The notes beneath the pieces are model-generated. The model did not search any database and was not told the DNA's origin. It saw only the letters and a program-made list of their open reading frames with translations. From positions 434,001 to 498,000 of the forward strand of contig JAEHOE010000076.1 in NCBI GenBank assembly GCA_016858145.1: a stretch of DNA of 64,000 nt, read 5' to 3'. Each line of letters starts with the position of its first letter. The first letter of the stretch is position 1. The DNA is from Edaphochlamys debaryana. Lineage: Eukaryota; Chlorophyta; Chlorophyceae; Chlamydomonadales. Position numbers and translations under genes: made by a program. Of this stretch, positions 1 to 12,255 are shown piece after piece.

Positions 1-998
1 CAGGGCAGGGTGCAACGAGGGCGCGGGTCAGGCCCACCAGCCTGGTGGGGAGGCTGTGGAGTGGGGGGGGGATGAAGACCACGGGAAGAGGAGCCGCGAC
101 GTACTGCCACGGGGGTGCACGCCGGTCGAGGCTGCGGGTGCTGCGGGGCGGGGCTCCTTTGTACAGGCAGAGCTGCATAAATGGGTGAGGGGAGCCAAGC
201 TGGGGGCACCGCGTGAATCCGTTGAGGAGAGAGAACGGGGGCCCGAGGGGCGGCGTGGTGTTGCTTGGTGCCTTCGTGGTTGGACATAAGTGGGTAACGC
301 TCGAACACCACCGGCTGTGAAGTTGGTGCATCTCAAGGGCCCGGAGGCGCCTCTGCTGGCCGGACCCCTGGAACCTTTGGGGTTGTGGACCACCCTGACC
401 AGTCACGAGCTCACGACCTATCGCACCTCTCATGGTCCCAAGAGCGGGGATCCACATTGTGGGTCGAGTGGGTTTGCAGCGCATGCGGGGACGGGCGGTG
501 GACATGCCACATGGCCGGACGCTTGCACCAGACCAAAACCGCAGAGCCCTCGCAACATGTCATGAAGCATGCATATCCGATCGTGCAGCGCATGCCACTA
601 ACCGGTTGGTGCTGCTCCGCTTGCACTTGCGAAGCCGAGACGTCAGACTCCCTTCATCGCAAGGCGCCTTGCCTGAAGCCTGTCTCTAGCGCTCGCTGCT
701 GCCTGATAGCATATGTGCTCGCTTAAGGTGGTTTTGGCGTCAGCGGAGATGGACGCCGGCTTATGCTTGCGGACAGCAGCCATCGCCCGATTACGCCGCC
801 AGCACCAAGTGTTACCCCCTAGATGCAGGAGATGGCCATACTAGCTGCTGTCAGAGTGGACATGGGGACAAGTGGTGCGACCGGCTTTGCACTTTATGTC
901 TCGTAAGGCATCGGCAGCATGTCCGGGCTTTCCCCTGTGCCCCCCCGGCCGGCCAGGGGTGACTGTGTATTGATTATGCGTGCGGTGTTTTGTCGACT

Positions 999-1073
999 GT
1001 ACCGGGGCACAGTGCTGAAGCGGGGCGCATGGGCCCGGGCGTCGGGCGAGGTACGCGGGGTACTCTCGTGTAC
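999..1073 (+). promoter_or_regulatory. GTAC cluster, candidate copper-response elements of CRD1
   Basis: GTAC occurs at 999, 1051, 1060 and 1070, with one more at 1231, just upstream of the TATA-like word. In Chlamydomonas the SBP-domain regulator CRR1 acts through copper-response elements with a GTAC core, and CRD1 is one of its targets. In DNA of this composition about 0.2 GTAC words are expected per 75 bp. The role as a copper or hypoxia element is inference from this clustering and the gene's identity. Confidence 0.45.
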
Positions 1074-1125
1074 CCTTGCACGTCGAGATGAAACGCGATT
1101 GAGGGGCAATCGGGATCACCTCACG

Positions 1126-1131
1126 TATATA
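1126..1131 (+). promoter_or_regulatory. TATA-like element of CRD1
   Basis: TATATA lies 228 bp before the CRD1 start codon and about 50 bp after the GTAC cluster. The spacing suits a core promoter with a roughly 200-nt 5' UTR. The transcription start is not directly visible. Confidence 0.45.
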
Positions 1132-1358
1132 GAGCCCACGCGTTGCTCGTCGGAGTCATACTGCTCGTCTGTGCCCTGCACTACCACTCCCGACCTTTCC
1201 TTCCGGGTTTCGTCTCGGCATCGCGTCGGTGTACACCGCTCGCTGATCCCTTGGCCAAATTAACTGACCAAGAGCCAAACCCAAATAGTGTAGGCAGCTC
1301 AGCCGCCTCAGTGCTAGCGCCGTTCGACCCGATTCCGGTGAATCCCGCGACACGTCCG

Positions 1359-3897
1359 ATGGCCCTCCACATGAAGCAGCAGCGCCTGGCCGCCCGTGCC
1401 TCTGGCCGTCAGGCCTGGTGAGCATGGAGGAGCAGCTTGGGCCAGCTTTGGTGGGGTGTTGCCACTTGTGTCGGCCATCTGCTTGCCGAAGCCGTTCGGA
1501 ACCGACTTGCACTGTCGCTCGCTCAATACGCCGGCGACACCCGCACTCCTGCCTCGTGCTGACATGATGTCGGTGTCGCGCTTGCGGCCCACAGCCCCGC
1601 CGTGGTCAAGGCCGGCCGTCGCTGCGCGGTCAAGGTGCAGGCGACCGCCGCCCCCAACGACCTGAACGCGGGCCTGGGCTTCGAGCAGATGCGCGACGGC
1701 ATCAAGGTGGCGGCTAAGGAGAGCATCCTCACGCCCCGCTTCTACACCACCGGTGAGCGCTCGGGCCTGTCCTGGACCCGGGGGCGTGCCTGGGTGGGGG
1801 GAGGCCGAGAAGCGGGTGGCAAGGGCGGGGACACGTCATCATGCAGCCGAGAGGGGGGGGGGCGTGCCTGGGGCCCTCTGCCCCCCCTCCTGACCGCACC
1901 GCAACCTGCTCCAGCCAATGCGCGTGCACCTCAAGCCCCATGGTGCCGGTCCCCTGGCTCGTGCCTGACGCATACTCTCCCTGCCCTCCCCTTTGTGCCC
2001 TGCCCCCTTCCGCCCCCTCCCCCCTCTTGGCCCCCAGACTTCGACGAGACGGAGCAGATCTTCTCCAAGGAGATCAACCCCAACCTGGACATGGAGGAGC
2101 TGAACGCCTGCCTGCAGGAGTTCCGGTGAGCCGTGGGAGGGCGGGTGGGGTGCATGGTGTCCCGCTCCCCTGCTTGGGCTTGGACTGGCCTGTACAGGTG
2201 CCTGGGTGACACATGCCACCAGCCGTGCGCAGCCTCCCCAACCGGCTCTCACCACCGCCAACCCGCACCCCCACGCCGGCATCCCGCGCACCCCTGCCCC
2301 GAGCGCAAGGACCTGCACCACAGTTTGCTTCGCTCACCCGCGTTTTCTCAATTTAGGCCCCCCTGGCACGGGCTCAGGACCTCGGTTTCGCCTCACGCCG
2401 TGCCGCCCGCCGCCCCCCGCAGCAACGATTACAACAAGGTCCATTTCGTGCGCAACAACTCGTTCAAGGCGGCCGCCGACAAGGTGACGGGCGAGACCCG
2501 CCGCATCTTCATCGAGTTCCTGGAGCGCTCGTGCACCGCTGAGTTCTCTGGCTTCCTGCTCTACAAGGAGCTGGCGCGCCGCCTCAAGACCTCGGCCCCC
2601 GAGGTGGCCGAGATGTTCCTGCTCATGTCCCGCGACGAGGCCCGCCACGCCGGCTTCCTGAACAAGGCCCTGGCCGACTTCAACCTGGCCCTGGACCTGG
2701 GCTTCCTCACCAAGAACCGCACCTACACCTACTTCAAGCCCAAGGTGGGCAGGGGGGCCTCTTGGGGGGGGTGCGGAGGGGCAGGGCGGGGCGCACGCAG
2801 CGGAGCGTGTGGCTGGGCATTGCGGGATCACCGGATGATCTGGGTTGGTCTTGCTGTGTCATTCTGTGCTTCATGGGGGGTGAGCTGATCTGGGTTGGCA
2901 TGCCTGGCGTGCCTGCTTGACCTTGCTTGACGCTTTGGCCCTCCGCTCCCTTGCACCTCCCCCCGCAGTTCATCATCTACGCCACCTTCCTGTCTGAGAA
3001 GATCGGCTACTGGCGCTACATCACCATCTACCGCCACCTGCAGCGCAACCCCGACAACCAGTTCTACCCCCTGTTCGAGTACTTTGAGAACTGGTGCCAG
3101 GACGAGAACCGCCACGGCGACTTCCTGGCCGCCTGCCTCAAGGCCAAGCCCGAGCTGCTCAACAACTGGGAGGCCAAGCTCTGGTCCAAGTTCTTCTGCC
3201 TGTCGGTCTACGTGACCATGTACCTGAACGACCACACCCGCACCAAGTTCTACGAGTCGCTGGGCCTGGTCACCCGCCAGTTCAACCAGCACGGTGAGGC
3301 ATGGGGCCTGTGCTGCTTGGCGCACGTGATCTGGGTCGGGCGGGTAGCTGCATGGGCCTGCCTCTGACTCCGCTGTGACCTCTGCCTTTCCCTTCATGCC
3401 GTTTCTAGCGCCCTGTCTGACCCGCTTCGCCTTCCCTTGCTCCTGCCCCGCAGTCATCATCGAGACCAACCGCGCCACGGAGCGCCTGTTCCCGGTGGTG
3501 CCCGACGTGGAGGACCCCTGGTTCTTCGAGACCATGAACAAGATGGTGGACGTGAACAGCGCCATCATGCGCATCGAGGACTCGAACGCACCCGACTTCC
3601 TCAAGACGCTGCAGAAGCTGCCCTACCAGGTGAGAAGCCCAGCCCTGCTCTCCCCCTCCCCCTCGCTCCCTGCGCCCTCCCCGCAAGTGCTTGCCGGCGC
3701 ACTGTCCAACTGCCGGCTGCTCCTATTGCAACCCCACCAACCGCGTTCACAAGTCTCCGCTCCCTCCTCCCCGCCCCCTCCCACCCCCCCAGGAGCGCAT
3801 GGCCTCGTACCTGGTGCAGCTCATGTTCATGAAGGAGAAGGAGTGCGGCTCGGTGGACATCGCGGGCTCGGCCGCCTCGGCCCTGACCAGCTTCTGA
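1359..3897 (+). CDS. CRD1: Mg-protoporphyrin IX monomethyl ester (oxidative) cyclase
   Basis: This aerobic cyclase (AcsF/CHL27/CRD1) forms the isocyclic ring of protochlorophyllide in chlorophyll synthesis, at chloroplast membranes. Seven exons join in frame: 1359-1417, 1595-1752, 2038-2125, 2423-2744, 2969-3293, 3454-3629 and 3793-3897, giving 410 residues, the usual family length. The first ~40 residues are Arg/Ala/Ser-rich and acid-poor, as in a chloroplast transit peptide. Di-iron ligands of the family are visible as Glu in the LERSCTAEF stretch, DEARH and DENRH. The start is the first ATG giving the transit peptide; a short first exon is spliced into the mature N-terminus. Chlamydomonas has two isoforms, CRD1 and CTH1, with opposite copper responses; which one this represents cannot be settled from the protein alone, but the upstream GTAC cluster favours CRD1. 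Confidence 0.96.
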
Positions 3898-4245
3898 GCA
3901 GCTCGCTGGTGGGCTGAGGCTCATTGAGGCGGGGCGCGGAGCCTGGAGCCGCGGGGCCCGGGCCGCTGGGCTCCCCGGGGGCTAGCTGCCGCGCAGCCGC
4001 TCCGGCCGCTGCCTCCCGGCGGGCAGGAGGGCGGCGGCGTGGGCAGCGCCCCGGGACGCAGCGCAGCGGCCCGGTGCTGACGCGGAGGGCAGGGGTGGGA
4101 GTGCGGTGCTTGGAGCGGGGCCGGGCGCTGGGCGGTGCGCTAGTGCAGCTGCTGCCTGGCGCCCTGGCTGGTCGGGGAGGGGCGCAGGCATCAAGGGGAG
4201 AGCAGTGTCCAGGCTAGGGCGGAGGTAGCACTTGTGACGTTGCTT

Positions 4246-4250
4246 TGTAA
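4246..4250 (+). terminator. TGTAA polyadenylation signal of CRD1
   Basis: TGTAA, the green-algal polyadenylation word, lies ~350 nt after the CRD1 stop. A second copy lies at about 4582. The first in-range copy is the more likely signal. Confidence 0.5.
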
Positions 4251-4269
4251 GGCAGACCTGAGTGTCGAC

Positions 4270-7200
4270 GGTGTGAGTTTAACTGGGGTCTGCGGCTGGG
4301 ATGCGCCAAGCAGGATGATTATGACCCTATGGGGCGGTTTTGGCTTTGCAACTTTGCAATCGACCTGACCTGACTGTGACTTTGACCTGATGCAGCAGAC
4401 ACTGGCAAACTTGTTTTCTTGGGGGGGCGGGGAGCGGGTCGGCTCTACCCGCACCTCGGCCCTATCCATCCTACCTATTGGGGGCTACAGGTGATGTATA
4501 CATGCCCATGGCATGAGTTCATACGGGCGGCGCGGGGCGGCACAGACCCTTGGCAAACATTTGCCTCACGCCCGCCGGCTGTGTAATGTGAGTGAGCAGC
4601 CACCGTGCCCCCTCATCTATCCATGCTCAGTAGATTGGCCTTGGGGCTCTTTCGCGGCCTTCGATACATCAGCCCCGTCACTTGACCTCACAGCAGGCTG
4701 ACCCGAAGAGTCTCTTGTGTACCGACTCACAGCCCCACTTACAAGGCCGCTGCTGACGGCAGGCGGCGGCTGTTTACTGCTACGTGGTCCCCGCATTTCT
4801 CCTACGTGATGCCTTGGCCTTTGCCATACAACGCCATCGCTTGTTCTAATCAATTGCATCGAGCACAACTCGTGCTGTCTGCCGCTTGAGCTCCCGGGCT
4901 GCGGCTGCAGGACTGCACGGAGTGCACAACCAGGAGACACGAACACACAACGGCGTGGGCACTCGGCACCCGCAAGTATTCCCCCCCTCGCTTTCCCATA
5001 CCGGTATGACCTGCCCTCTGCCCAGTCTGGCGCCTCGGCACAGCCCACCTGCCCACGCACCGAGCAGGGCATCTGCAGGGGCACACAGGTACAGGATGTG
5101 TCTCTGGCCCTGCTCTTTGCTAGGACAATACCGTCGGCAGTGCCTGCACTCACTTACTTGGGGCGCTGGGCCGTGTTGCGGACCCATGCGACCCATGGGC
5201 CATGGCTCAGGCCTCCGCAAAAGGCAAGTAGCAGAAGCGAAGCGTGCGATAGTGGGGAAACCAGAACAGGCAGTGCCTTGGCGCCCTGTGCTGACCCTCG
5301 CCGTGCTCACCCTTGGGTGTCAGGCAGGAGTCAGCCCCGCCTCTGGAGTCAGCTACCTTTCCGAGTCCACCAATCCGCGCCCTTGTCCCTGCCCTATCCG
5401 CGTGACAACATTTAGATTGGCCACAAGATAAGGCAAGAGGTTACACGGATGACTGCCCCTTGCTGTTGCCTTGCGCGGAAACCGGGCGCTGTGGCGGGGC
5501 TTGACCACCCCCACGCCCCTCGACCACTCCCCAGTGCCAGGCACCGGACCTAGTGATGGCCCCGGGCCCTCTGCATGAAGAGCCAGGGCCAGCACAGCAC
5601 CCCCGTACGCCTGGCAGCGCTGGCAGCGACGACATCCGATGCAACCCTTCCTTTGCTAGCTGAGTGGCCTGTGGGCCTGTGCATGGTGGGGCGCTGCATC
5701 TGTGCCCCGGTCTCGCCGGTGCCTTGCGTGCGGCTTGCCTGTGCGGCTCCGGGCGCTGCTCTGGTTTTGTGGCGCAGCTTGTGGACCGCTTAAGACTTCT
5801 CAGACCGCAAGTCCTGTGCTCCGGCGCAGGCACCCCGCCTGGTGGTGACGTCTGCAGGCGTCTGCCGCTGTTTGGGTGGGTTTCGCAGCCCGCAAGGGCG
5901 CCCGTGCTGTGGGTCCGCGCAGTCCGGGTCGTAGCCTCCTAGGCCGGCAACACTTCAGCTCCCAACCTTCGACCACCGTAGTTACGGTCTGTGGCGCAGG
6001 CATCTCCAGGCGTCCAGGGGCCAGATCCAGGGAAAAGGCTGCGTCAGGCACTCAGGCTACTGCGACAAGTGGTTGGAAGCTTGACCCCACCCTCCCCCGC
6101 CAATCAAGCGCTTCGCTTCGTCGCCCCGCCCCACACTCGCAACTCTGAGGGCTTTGGCCTTTGCAACACCACCTCCACACAACCTCGTGCCAAGACCTGC
6201 AGGGAGAAGCATAAAGTAGCCATCAAGGATTCCCACCCCCGTCAGCACAGGGGGGTCGGGCGACCCCGTGTAGCTGGACTTGTCGGGTGGGGGCGGGGGA
6301 GCTCTTGGCCCCCACAAACGAAGCTCGCCACGATGCTCCCGTCGAGGACACGTGGACACGAGCAGGAGGGAGGCACTCGTCCCCCCTCGTCCCCAGCACG
6401 GGCGTGCCCGACCTCGTCGCCCCCCTCCATTTCGTTCGTCGAGGACGACGGCGTTGCCGTCGACTGATCCACACCGCCGCTGCGTGTTTAGAAAGTCCTT
6501 GTGATCATGACGGGGACAACGCGAGCCGCTGCGGCACCGACCAGGATGCCTGTGACACAAACGGATGGCCGGCCTGGTCGGTACGCGAGCTATAAACGCT
6601 GCAGATCACATCGGTGCAAACAGCGTGCATAACTGAAGCGTCCTGATGCAGGCCGAGCGGAAAAGCGGTTGGGCTGGATGGCGCATGCGTTTCAAGCTCT
6701 AGCGCAACCCTGGCTTCGCTGGCGTTAGTGGGTGAACAGATTTACTTTGCCATAGGTAGAAACTGGTTCGCGTTCCCAAATAGACGCGCCGGCTTGCACG
6801 CGCCTTCCCTGGTGCATCACAACGAGAGAGTAGGCCCAGCCACCTCACCCCAGAGCAAGTGACAAGAACTGGTAGAGGACAACACAAGGATAGGTGAGCT
6901 CAGCACAGTACGCCGCGGCTGCTCCAGATGTGTCTCGCGCGCAAGCCCTGGCCGCTTAGTGCGGCCAGCTGCCGCCTCAACTTGCGACATGTTGCCATAC
7001 TACCATGCCTGGCTGGCCTCTGCACCCCTGCGCCGTTTTCGCGACCTGCTGGACACCCGCGGTCAGCCGCGTCGCTGCGTCGTCCACAGAGCGCCGCTTG
7101 ATGCTGGCGGCGTCCATGTGTGAACCTCGCGCCAATTGTTATTCCTGCGCCCGTTTTCCCACGCTGCGCAGGCGCGAGGGCTGGGGATTGGTACCTACCT

Positions 7201-7385
7201 GCAACAAACAGGGGGCCACCCGTCCGGGACCCCGGAGGAGCTCGCCCGTGTTCAGTTTTTGCTTGCACTACCAGGCGCCATGAGAGGCGCCACCGTAGCA
7301 CCGTGGTAGCCTGGTTCGACCGACTCTCCGAGGTGGTCCGGCCTCTTGTGAACTCGCCTGCTCACCGTGTGAAGTCGGAGGGTTC
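4270..7385. other. ~3.1 kb intergenic region, no gene recognised
   Basis: After the likely CRD1 3' end there is a long stretch of mixed composition. Its open frames are short and overlapping in all frames, and none shows a family motif or a clean splice chain. No tRNA, rRNA or mobile-element hallmark was found. The last few hundred bases should hold the promoter and 5' UTR of the SAND-domain gene. A non-coding transcript cannot be excluded. Confidence 0.5.
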
Positions 7386-10300
7386 ATGGAGGTCCGCCTT
7401 GGGTCATCTGACGCGTTGTTGGGGCCAGGGACGTACGCCTGGAACACGCTTTCCCAGGTGAAGCGCGAGGACCAATGCAATGAGCACTGCGACCTGGACG
7501 CCGCCTCCGGGCCGCCCGCGCTCACAACGGGCAGCCCCGGATGCAGCGGCACGGAGCAGCCTGCGTCGGCAGAACCGGACCAGAAGCTTTGTGACGTGTC
7601 GGAGCTGCCTGGGCCCGTGCCGGTGACCGTGGTGCAGCGCGCCGAGGAGGACGGGGGCGACCTGGAGCCCTCCACCCCCGGCGCCCGCCGCGCCAGCAGC
7701 TCGGGCGGCGCCGGCTTCTCCCCCGGCAAGCTGCGGCGCCGGGACCGCTACGTGGCCAGCGACCTGCGGGCGGTCTTCTACCCGGACCTGTGAGCGGGGG
7801 GGAGGCGGCGCGGGCCCAGAGTTACGCCCTGGGCTTTGATACGGAGGGCCGCGCTGTGCGCTCGCCTTCGCGCCCGCTTGCGTGCCGCTTGCACACGGAT
7901 TTTGCCTGGGGTTTGCTGTGGACGCAGCCTGGCGAGCTGCTGGCTTCTAGGTCCCGCGCGGGCTCTGACGCGGTCCTGCTCCTCTCCGCTCCACCCCGCC
8001 CCCGCCCCCAGGTACCTGACCACACAGGAGTGCATCCTGCACAAGGGCAAGTACATCAGCCGCTCCAAGTTTGAGAAGGTGCGTGGCGGAGAGGCGGGCC
8101 TGTGGTTTCTTTTGCAGCAAGCGACACTGACATAGCTATATCTAGACTTGTGGCCAAGCATCAACTGCCGCTCGCCCTCCCTTGCTTGATCCCTCTTCCC
8201 ATCCGCAGCTGGGCAACTCTTGTATGGCCAAGTGGTACCGGTGAGCGCGAGCGGGACCGGGCGGTTTGGGGTCTCCTGCTTGCGGACTGCGGGCTGAGCG
8301 GGGACTGCCCTTCTCCTGGTAGCAGGGACCTGCGCTGCCTGTGCAGGGAGCACTTCTTGGGCTGACGATATGAGCGCAGGCCCGGCCCTCATGCAATGTT
8401 CCCTGTCTGCTGCTGACCCCATCGCCCCTCCCGCCCCGCTTGCCCCCCCCGCAGCTCCATCCGCGTCATCAGCGATGAGCGCACCCTGGAGCCCCTGGGC
8501 GAGTGGCTCGAGCGCCACAACATGCCCGTGCTGAGGGGCAAGCCGCGCACAGCACGCAAGCGCGCCGCGGAGCTGGTCATCTCGGGAGCCGGCCTCTGCA
8601 TCCCGCAGCAGCCCTCCGCCTCGGGCGCAGGGGCGGCGGCTGCGGCAGCCCGCGCGCGGGCCGGCCGGGCCTCGGCGGGCGGTGCCGAGGCGCTAAGCGG
8701 AGCCACGGCCGCGGAGGCTGAGGCCGAGGCCGATGCGGACGGCAGCGGCGACGAGGGCTCGGACTGGAACTGGCGGGAGCACTCGACGGGCCGCCGCAGC
8801 AGCCGAGCGAAGGCCGCCAAGGGCGGCCGCGCCACCGGCACCGCCGTCTCCCGGCGGCTCAGCTTCGGCGGCGGCGCCAACGCCGGCTGCGACGAGGCCG
8901 CCGCGCAGGCGGAGGCCGAGGCCGAGGAGGCGCGGGGCTCCGGCGGCGAGGCGGCGGCGGCGAACGGCGCCGGCGCTCCGGCGGGCAAGCGCCCCCGCTT
9001 CTCCAGCGGCGGTGGCTCCAACTTCGGCGCCTGCCCCCTGCCCGCGGCCAAGGACCCGAGCGCCGGGGGCAGCCCGCAGAAGCCCGCCGCGCCCCCCGCG
9101 CCCCTGCCCCTGGGCGCCTGGGACCCCCTGGCAGCCGCCGCAGCGCTGGGCCCCGTGCCCGAGCAGGTGTCGGCCGCGGAGCTGGGCCTGGGCTCGGCTC
9201 TTTCGGTCCCGCACGCGGCCGCGGGCGGGGTCTGCGCCCTGGAGGAGGCGGTGTCGTTCCACAACATGTGGGACGACGAGAGCGAGGACGAGCTGCTGGT
9301 GCCCAGGCCCGGGAGGGACACGCGCCTGGACGCCCCGCCGCCCGTGCCCGGGGGCGCCGCCGCGCCGTGGGAGTTCGCGCCGCTGCCGCCCGTGTCGGCG
9401 CCCGCGCCGGGCCAGGCCCAGGCCCTCTCGCCGCCGACCCCCGTGGCTGCGGCTGCGGCGGTGACCACGGCGACGCCCGTCAAGGCCGAGCGCGTGTCTC
9501 CGCCGCCGCGGGTGGCGTCGGTCGCCTCCATGGCCTCGCCCTTCCCGCAGCACGCGCACCCGCACCAGGGGCCCGTGTCCCCCCCGCCCCCGCAGCCCCC
9601 CCATCAGGCCGCCGCCGACCGCCTCATGAGCGCCTACCACCAGTCCGCGGCGGCGGCGGTGGCGGCCATGGCGGCGCCCGCGTCCGGCCCCGCGTCCGGC
9701 CTTGCCGGCCGCGCTCTGCCCACCCTGCCCAGCATGCCCAGCCTCTCCTCGGCCTCGCCCTTCGGGCCCCTGCCGCTGCCCCAGGCCCAGGCCCAGCAGC
9801 ACCCGGTCCGAGCCCACGCCATTCAGCAGCTGCAGGCCCCTCAGAAGCCCCGCCTCAGCGTGTCGGGGTCGCTGCCGAGCCCACTGCCCAGCCCGCTGCC
9901 GCCGCCGGCCGCCGGCGTGCGCCAGCCCTCGCCCCTGCCCAAGCTGGGCGGCGCCGGGCCGCACCTGCAGCAGCAGCCGAGCTCCGCCAGCGCCGCCGCC
10001 CAGCACGACCCCGTCACGGCGGCGGCGGCGGCAGACTCTGCGGCCCGCGCCTGCGGCTCCTGGCCCACCCCCGCCTGGGGCCAGCCCTGGGAGCCGCCGG
10101 CCTACGGTGCGCAGCCGCAAGGGGCAGCGCAGGCGGCACCATACGCGGCTCGCGCGGCTGCGCCCCAGGCTCATGCACAGGCCCCGACGGGCCCAGCACA
10201 GGCCCAGCACGCGCAGCAGCCGCAGCAGCCGCATCACTCGCCGCAGCCGCAGCCGGCCCCGACCCCGGCCCCGGCGCCCCGCCCCGCTCGGTCCGCCTCC

Positions 10301-11248
10301 TCCGGCGGCCATGCGGCCACGGGCCCCGACGCCGCCACCTCTGCAGAGCCCGCGTCGGCCGCGTCCGCGGGCTCCGTGCCGCCCGCCGGTGCGCCCAGCC
10401 CCGCGCGTCGCCCCGGCTTCCGGGGCTACCCGCCCGGGTACCACCCCCCGCCCCACGGCCCCGGCTACTACCCGCCTCCACCGTACGGCTACCCCCCGCA
10501 CTACCCGCCGCCGCCGTACGGCCACCCGCCGCCGGGCTACTACCCGTACCCGGCCTACCCCATGGCTTACCCCCACCCGCACGCGGGCATGCGGCGAGCG
10601 CCCGTGGTCACTCCGCCGCTGCGCAAGTGCCCGCCGCACCACCCGCTGCCCCACCCCCACGCCCACGCCTACGCCCACGCGCACCCGCACGCGGCGCCGC
10701 CGCCCTACTACTGGCCGGCGCCCTACGGCCCGGGCGAGGGCCCCGAGGTGGAGAGCGCGCCCCCGCCGGCCTCGGCTGCGGCTGCCGCTGGAGAGGCGCA
10801 CTCGCACTCGCAGGCGCAGGCGCAGGCACCCGCTGCCGTACCGCCCGCGGCACACGCGGTCAGGGCCGAGCAGGCCTCTGCGCAGGCGGCTGTGCAGAGT
10901 GGGGGCCAGGGCCCAGCGGAGGCGGGCTCGTGGGCCCCGGAGGCGCAGCACCCGGCCTGGCAGGGCTGGCCCCACGCGCCGCCGTCGGGCAGTGCGGGCC
11001 CCAGCGGCCATGCGGCGCAGCCCTCCCACTCGCCCGCCGCGGCGGTCCGAGGCGGCGGGGCGGCGCTGCCCTCGGCGCCGGCGCAAGCACCGGCCCCCGC
11101 CTACTGGGAGCCGCACGCCCACGCCCAGGCCCACGCTGCCGCCTCTCGCATGAGCGCGGGTGGTGCTCCGTCTCCCGGGGCCGCTGAGCCCGGGGATGCG
11201 TGGGGCTGGTCGGTGCTGCGGGGCGGCGCGGCACCGGCGACGCACTAG
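7386..11248 (+). CDS. VARL/RegA-like SAND-domain protein, putative transcription factor
   Basis: Four exons (7386-7789, 8012-8078, 8209-8240, 8455-11248) join in frame to 1098 residues. Residues ~120-205 form a SAND-type domain of the volvocine RegA-like (VARL) family: an ECILHKGKYISRSKFEK block, then AKWYRSIRV, LEPLGEWLERH and MPVLRGKP. Two short introns cut the domain. SAND domains bind DNA in the nucleus; RegA of Volvox and RLS1 of Chlamydomonas are family members (cell-type and stress/light control). Basic patches after the domain could serve nuclear import. The remaining ~890 residues are low-complexity, rich in Ala, Pro, Gln and His, with a Tyr-Pro-rich stretch near residues 815-885, resembling a disordered activation region. 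The start is the first in-frame ATG and an extra upstream exon is possible. Target genes cannot be inferred. Confidence 0.84.
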
Positions 11249-11798
11249 CGGGTTGCGGGCCCGGTGTACCGCTTGTTGCTTTCACACGTACGGAGCACGA
11301 GAGATTACATGGTAGCTTAAGCGCTCTTCTTCCAAACGACAGGGCAGCGCCCAGCTTCTTCTCGCGATATCAGCAAAACAGAGAGTTTAAAACAGAGGGA
11401 CAAGAGAGGCGGCCTGTTACCGTAACACGATTGCACAAGACTTGGTTATCTTGCGTCTGCGTCTGTCTTGGTGTCGGTCTACCATCTTGGTCTCGGCAAA
11501 GCGGTTGTGCGCAACGAATCGCACCCGCGGCGGCGCAGGGGCTGGCGAGCCGGGCATGGCCGCCAGCGGGCTGAATGCGCGGGGCCCAAGAGATGCAAGG
11601 GATTCATCGATCGTGGAGCATGGTTTGTGTGAGCGCCAGCGTCGCAGGGTGGGCGCTTCGTCCCTTGATTTGTCTTGCCAGACAGTATTATGTTGACGGG
11701 AGGCGACGCGCGGGGGCCCGCTTGGACCTCCGTTCCTGCTCAATGCCCACTGGACACCTGCCTAGCTGTCTTTCGTGTGTGCGCGCGCGTGTGGATCC

Positions 11799-11803
11799 TG
11801 TAA
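11799..11803 (+). terminator. candidate TGTAA polyadenylation signal of the SAND-domain gene
   Basis: This is the first TGTAA word after the stop codon at 11248, which implies a 3' UTR of about 560 nt. Confidence 0.4.
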
Positions 11804-12231
11804 CTCCCGAACCTGGGAGGCGCATGGCAGCAGGAGGAGCACATAATTTGTTGTACGCACTTTGTTTACGCCCCGCTCGCCCGTGTCGCGGCGGGGCGCC
11901 CCGCCATCTGTGTGGTCGCTCGCGGTGTTGCGCTGCCAGCCTGCAGTGCTTTGCGGCTTGCTCCATCTTCATACGTTGGGTGCCATCCATCTCTCATCGC
12001 CTGGTTGCCGGGGCTCAGGCTCATCCCGCGCACGACCGAGCTGACCCCCACGGCCCCTTTCTTACCCGGGGCTGCGTGGGGCGGTTCGGGGCGTGCGGCG
12101 GTGCGGCGGCAGTCAACCTGCCGCCGCGGCCTGCCCCTCCCTTTTTTGAAAACGGTGCTCTGCCTTCAATCTGGTTGCCGGTTGTTTCGGTGTTTCTGTG
12201 GATCGGAGGGGGATTGGCATGCAGGAGTGCT

Positions 12232-12255
12232 GGGGGCGGGGGCGGGGGCGGGGGC
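12232..12255 (+). repeat. (GGGGGC)4 G-quadruplex-forming run
   Basis: Four perfect GGGGGC units give four G5 tracts with one-base loops, a strong formal G-quadruplex motif. It lies between the two convergent genes. Any effect on transcription or stability is inference. Confidence 0.7.

Larger units (their letters stand above)
1..1358. other. gene-free 5' region upstream of CRD1
   Basis: No open frame here has recognisable homology or coding-like composition, and GC is lower than in the genes. The last ~360 bp carry the likely CRD1 promoter (TATA-like word and GTAC cluster, listed separately). Nothing else is recognised in 1-990. Confidence 0.6.

Noticed and set aside
4886..5431. 181-codon plus-strand frame in the intergenic region
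   Set aside because: It has no domain, signal or transit features and no splice partners, and equally long frames overlap it on the other strand.
7311..7325. GGTTCGACC-like T-loop of a tRNA
   Set aside because: No matching acceptor, D or anticodon arms can be folded around it.
8693..11245. 850-codon minus-strand frame, Arg/Gly-rich
   Set aside because: It is the antisense shadow of the large SAND-gene exon; the composition is that expected from reading GC-rich codons backwards.
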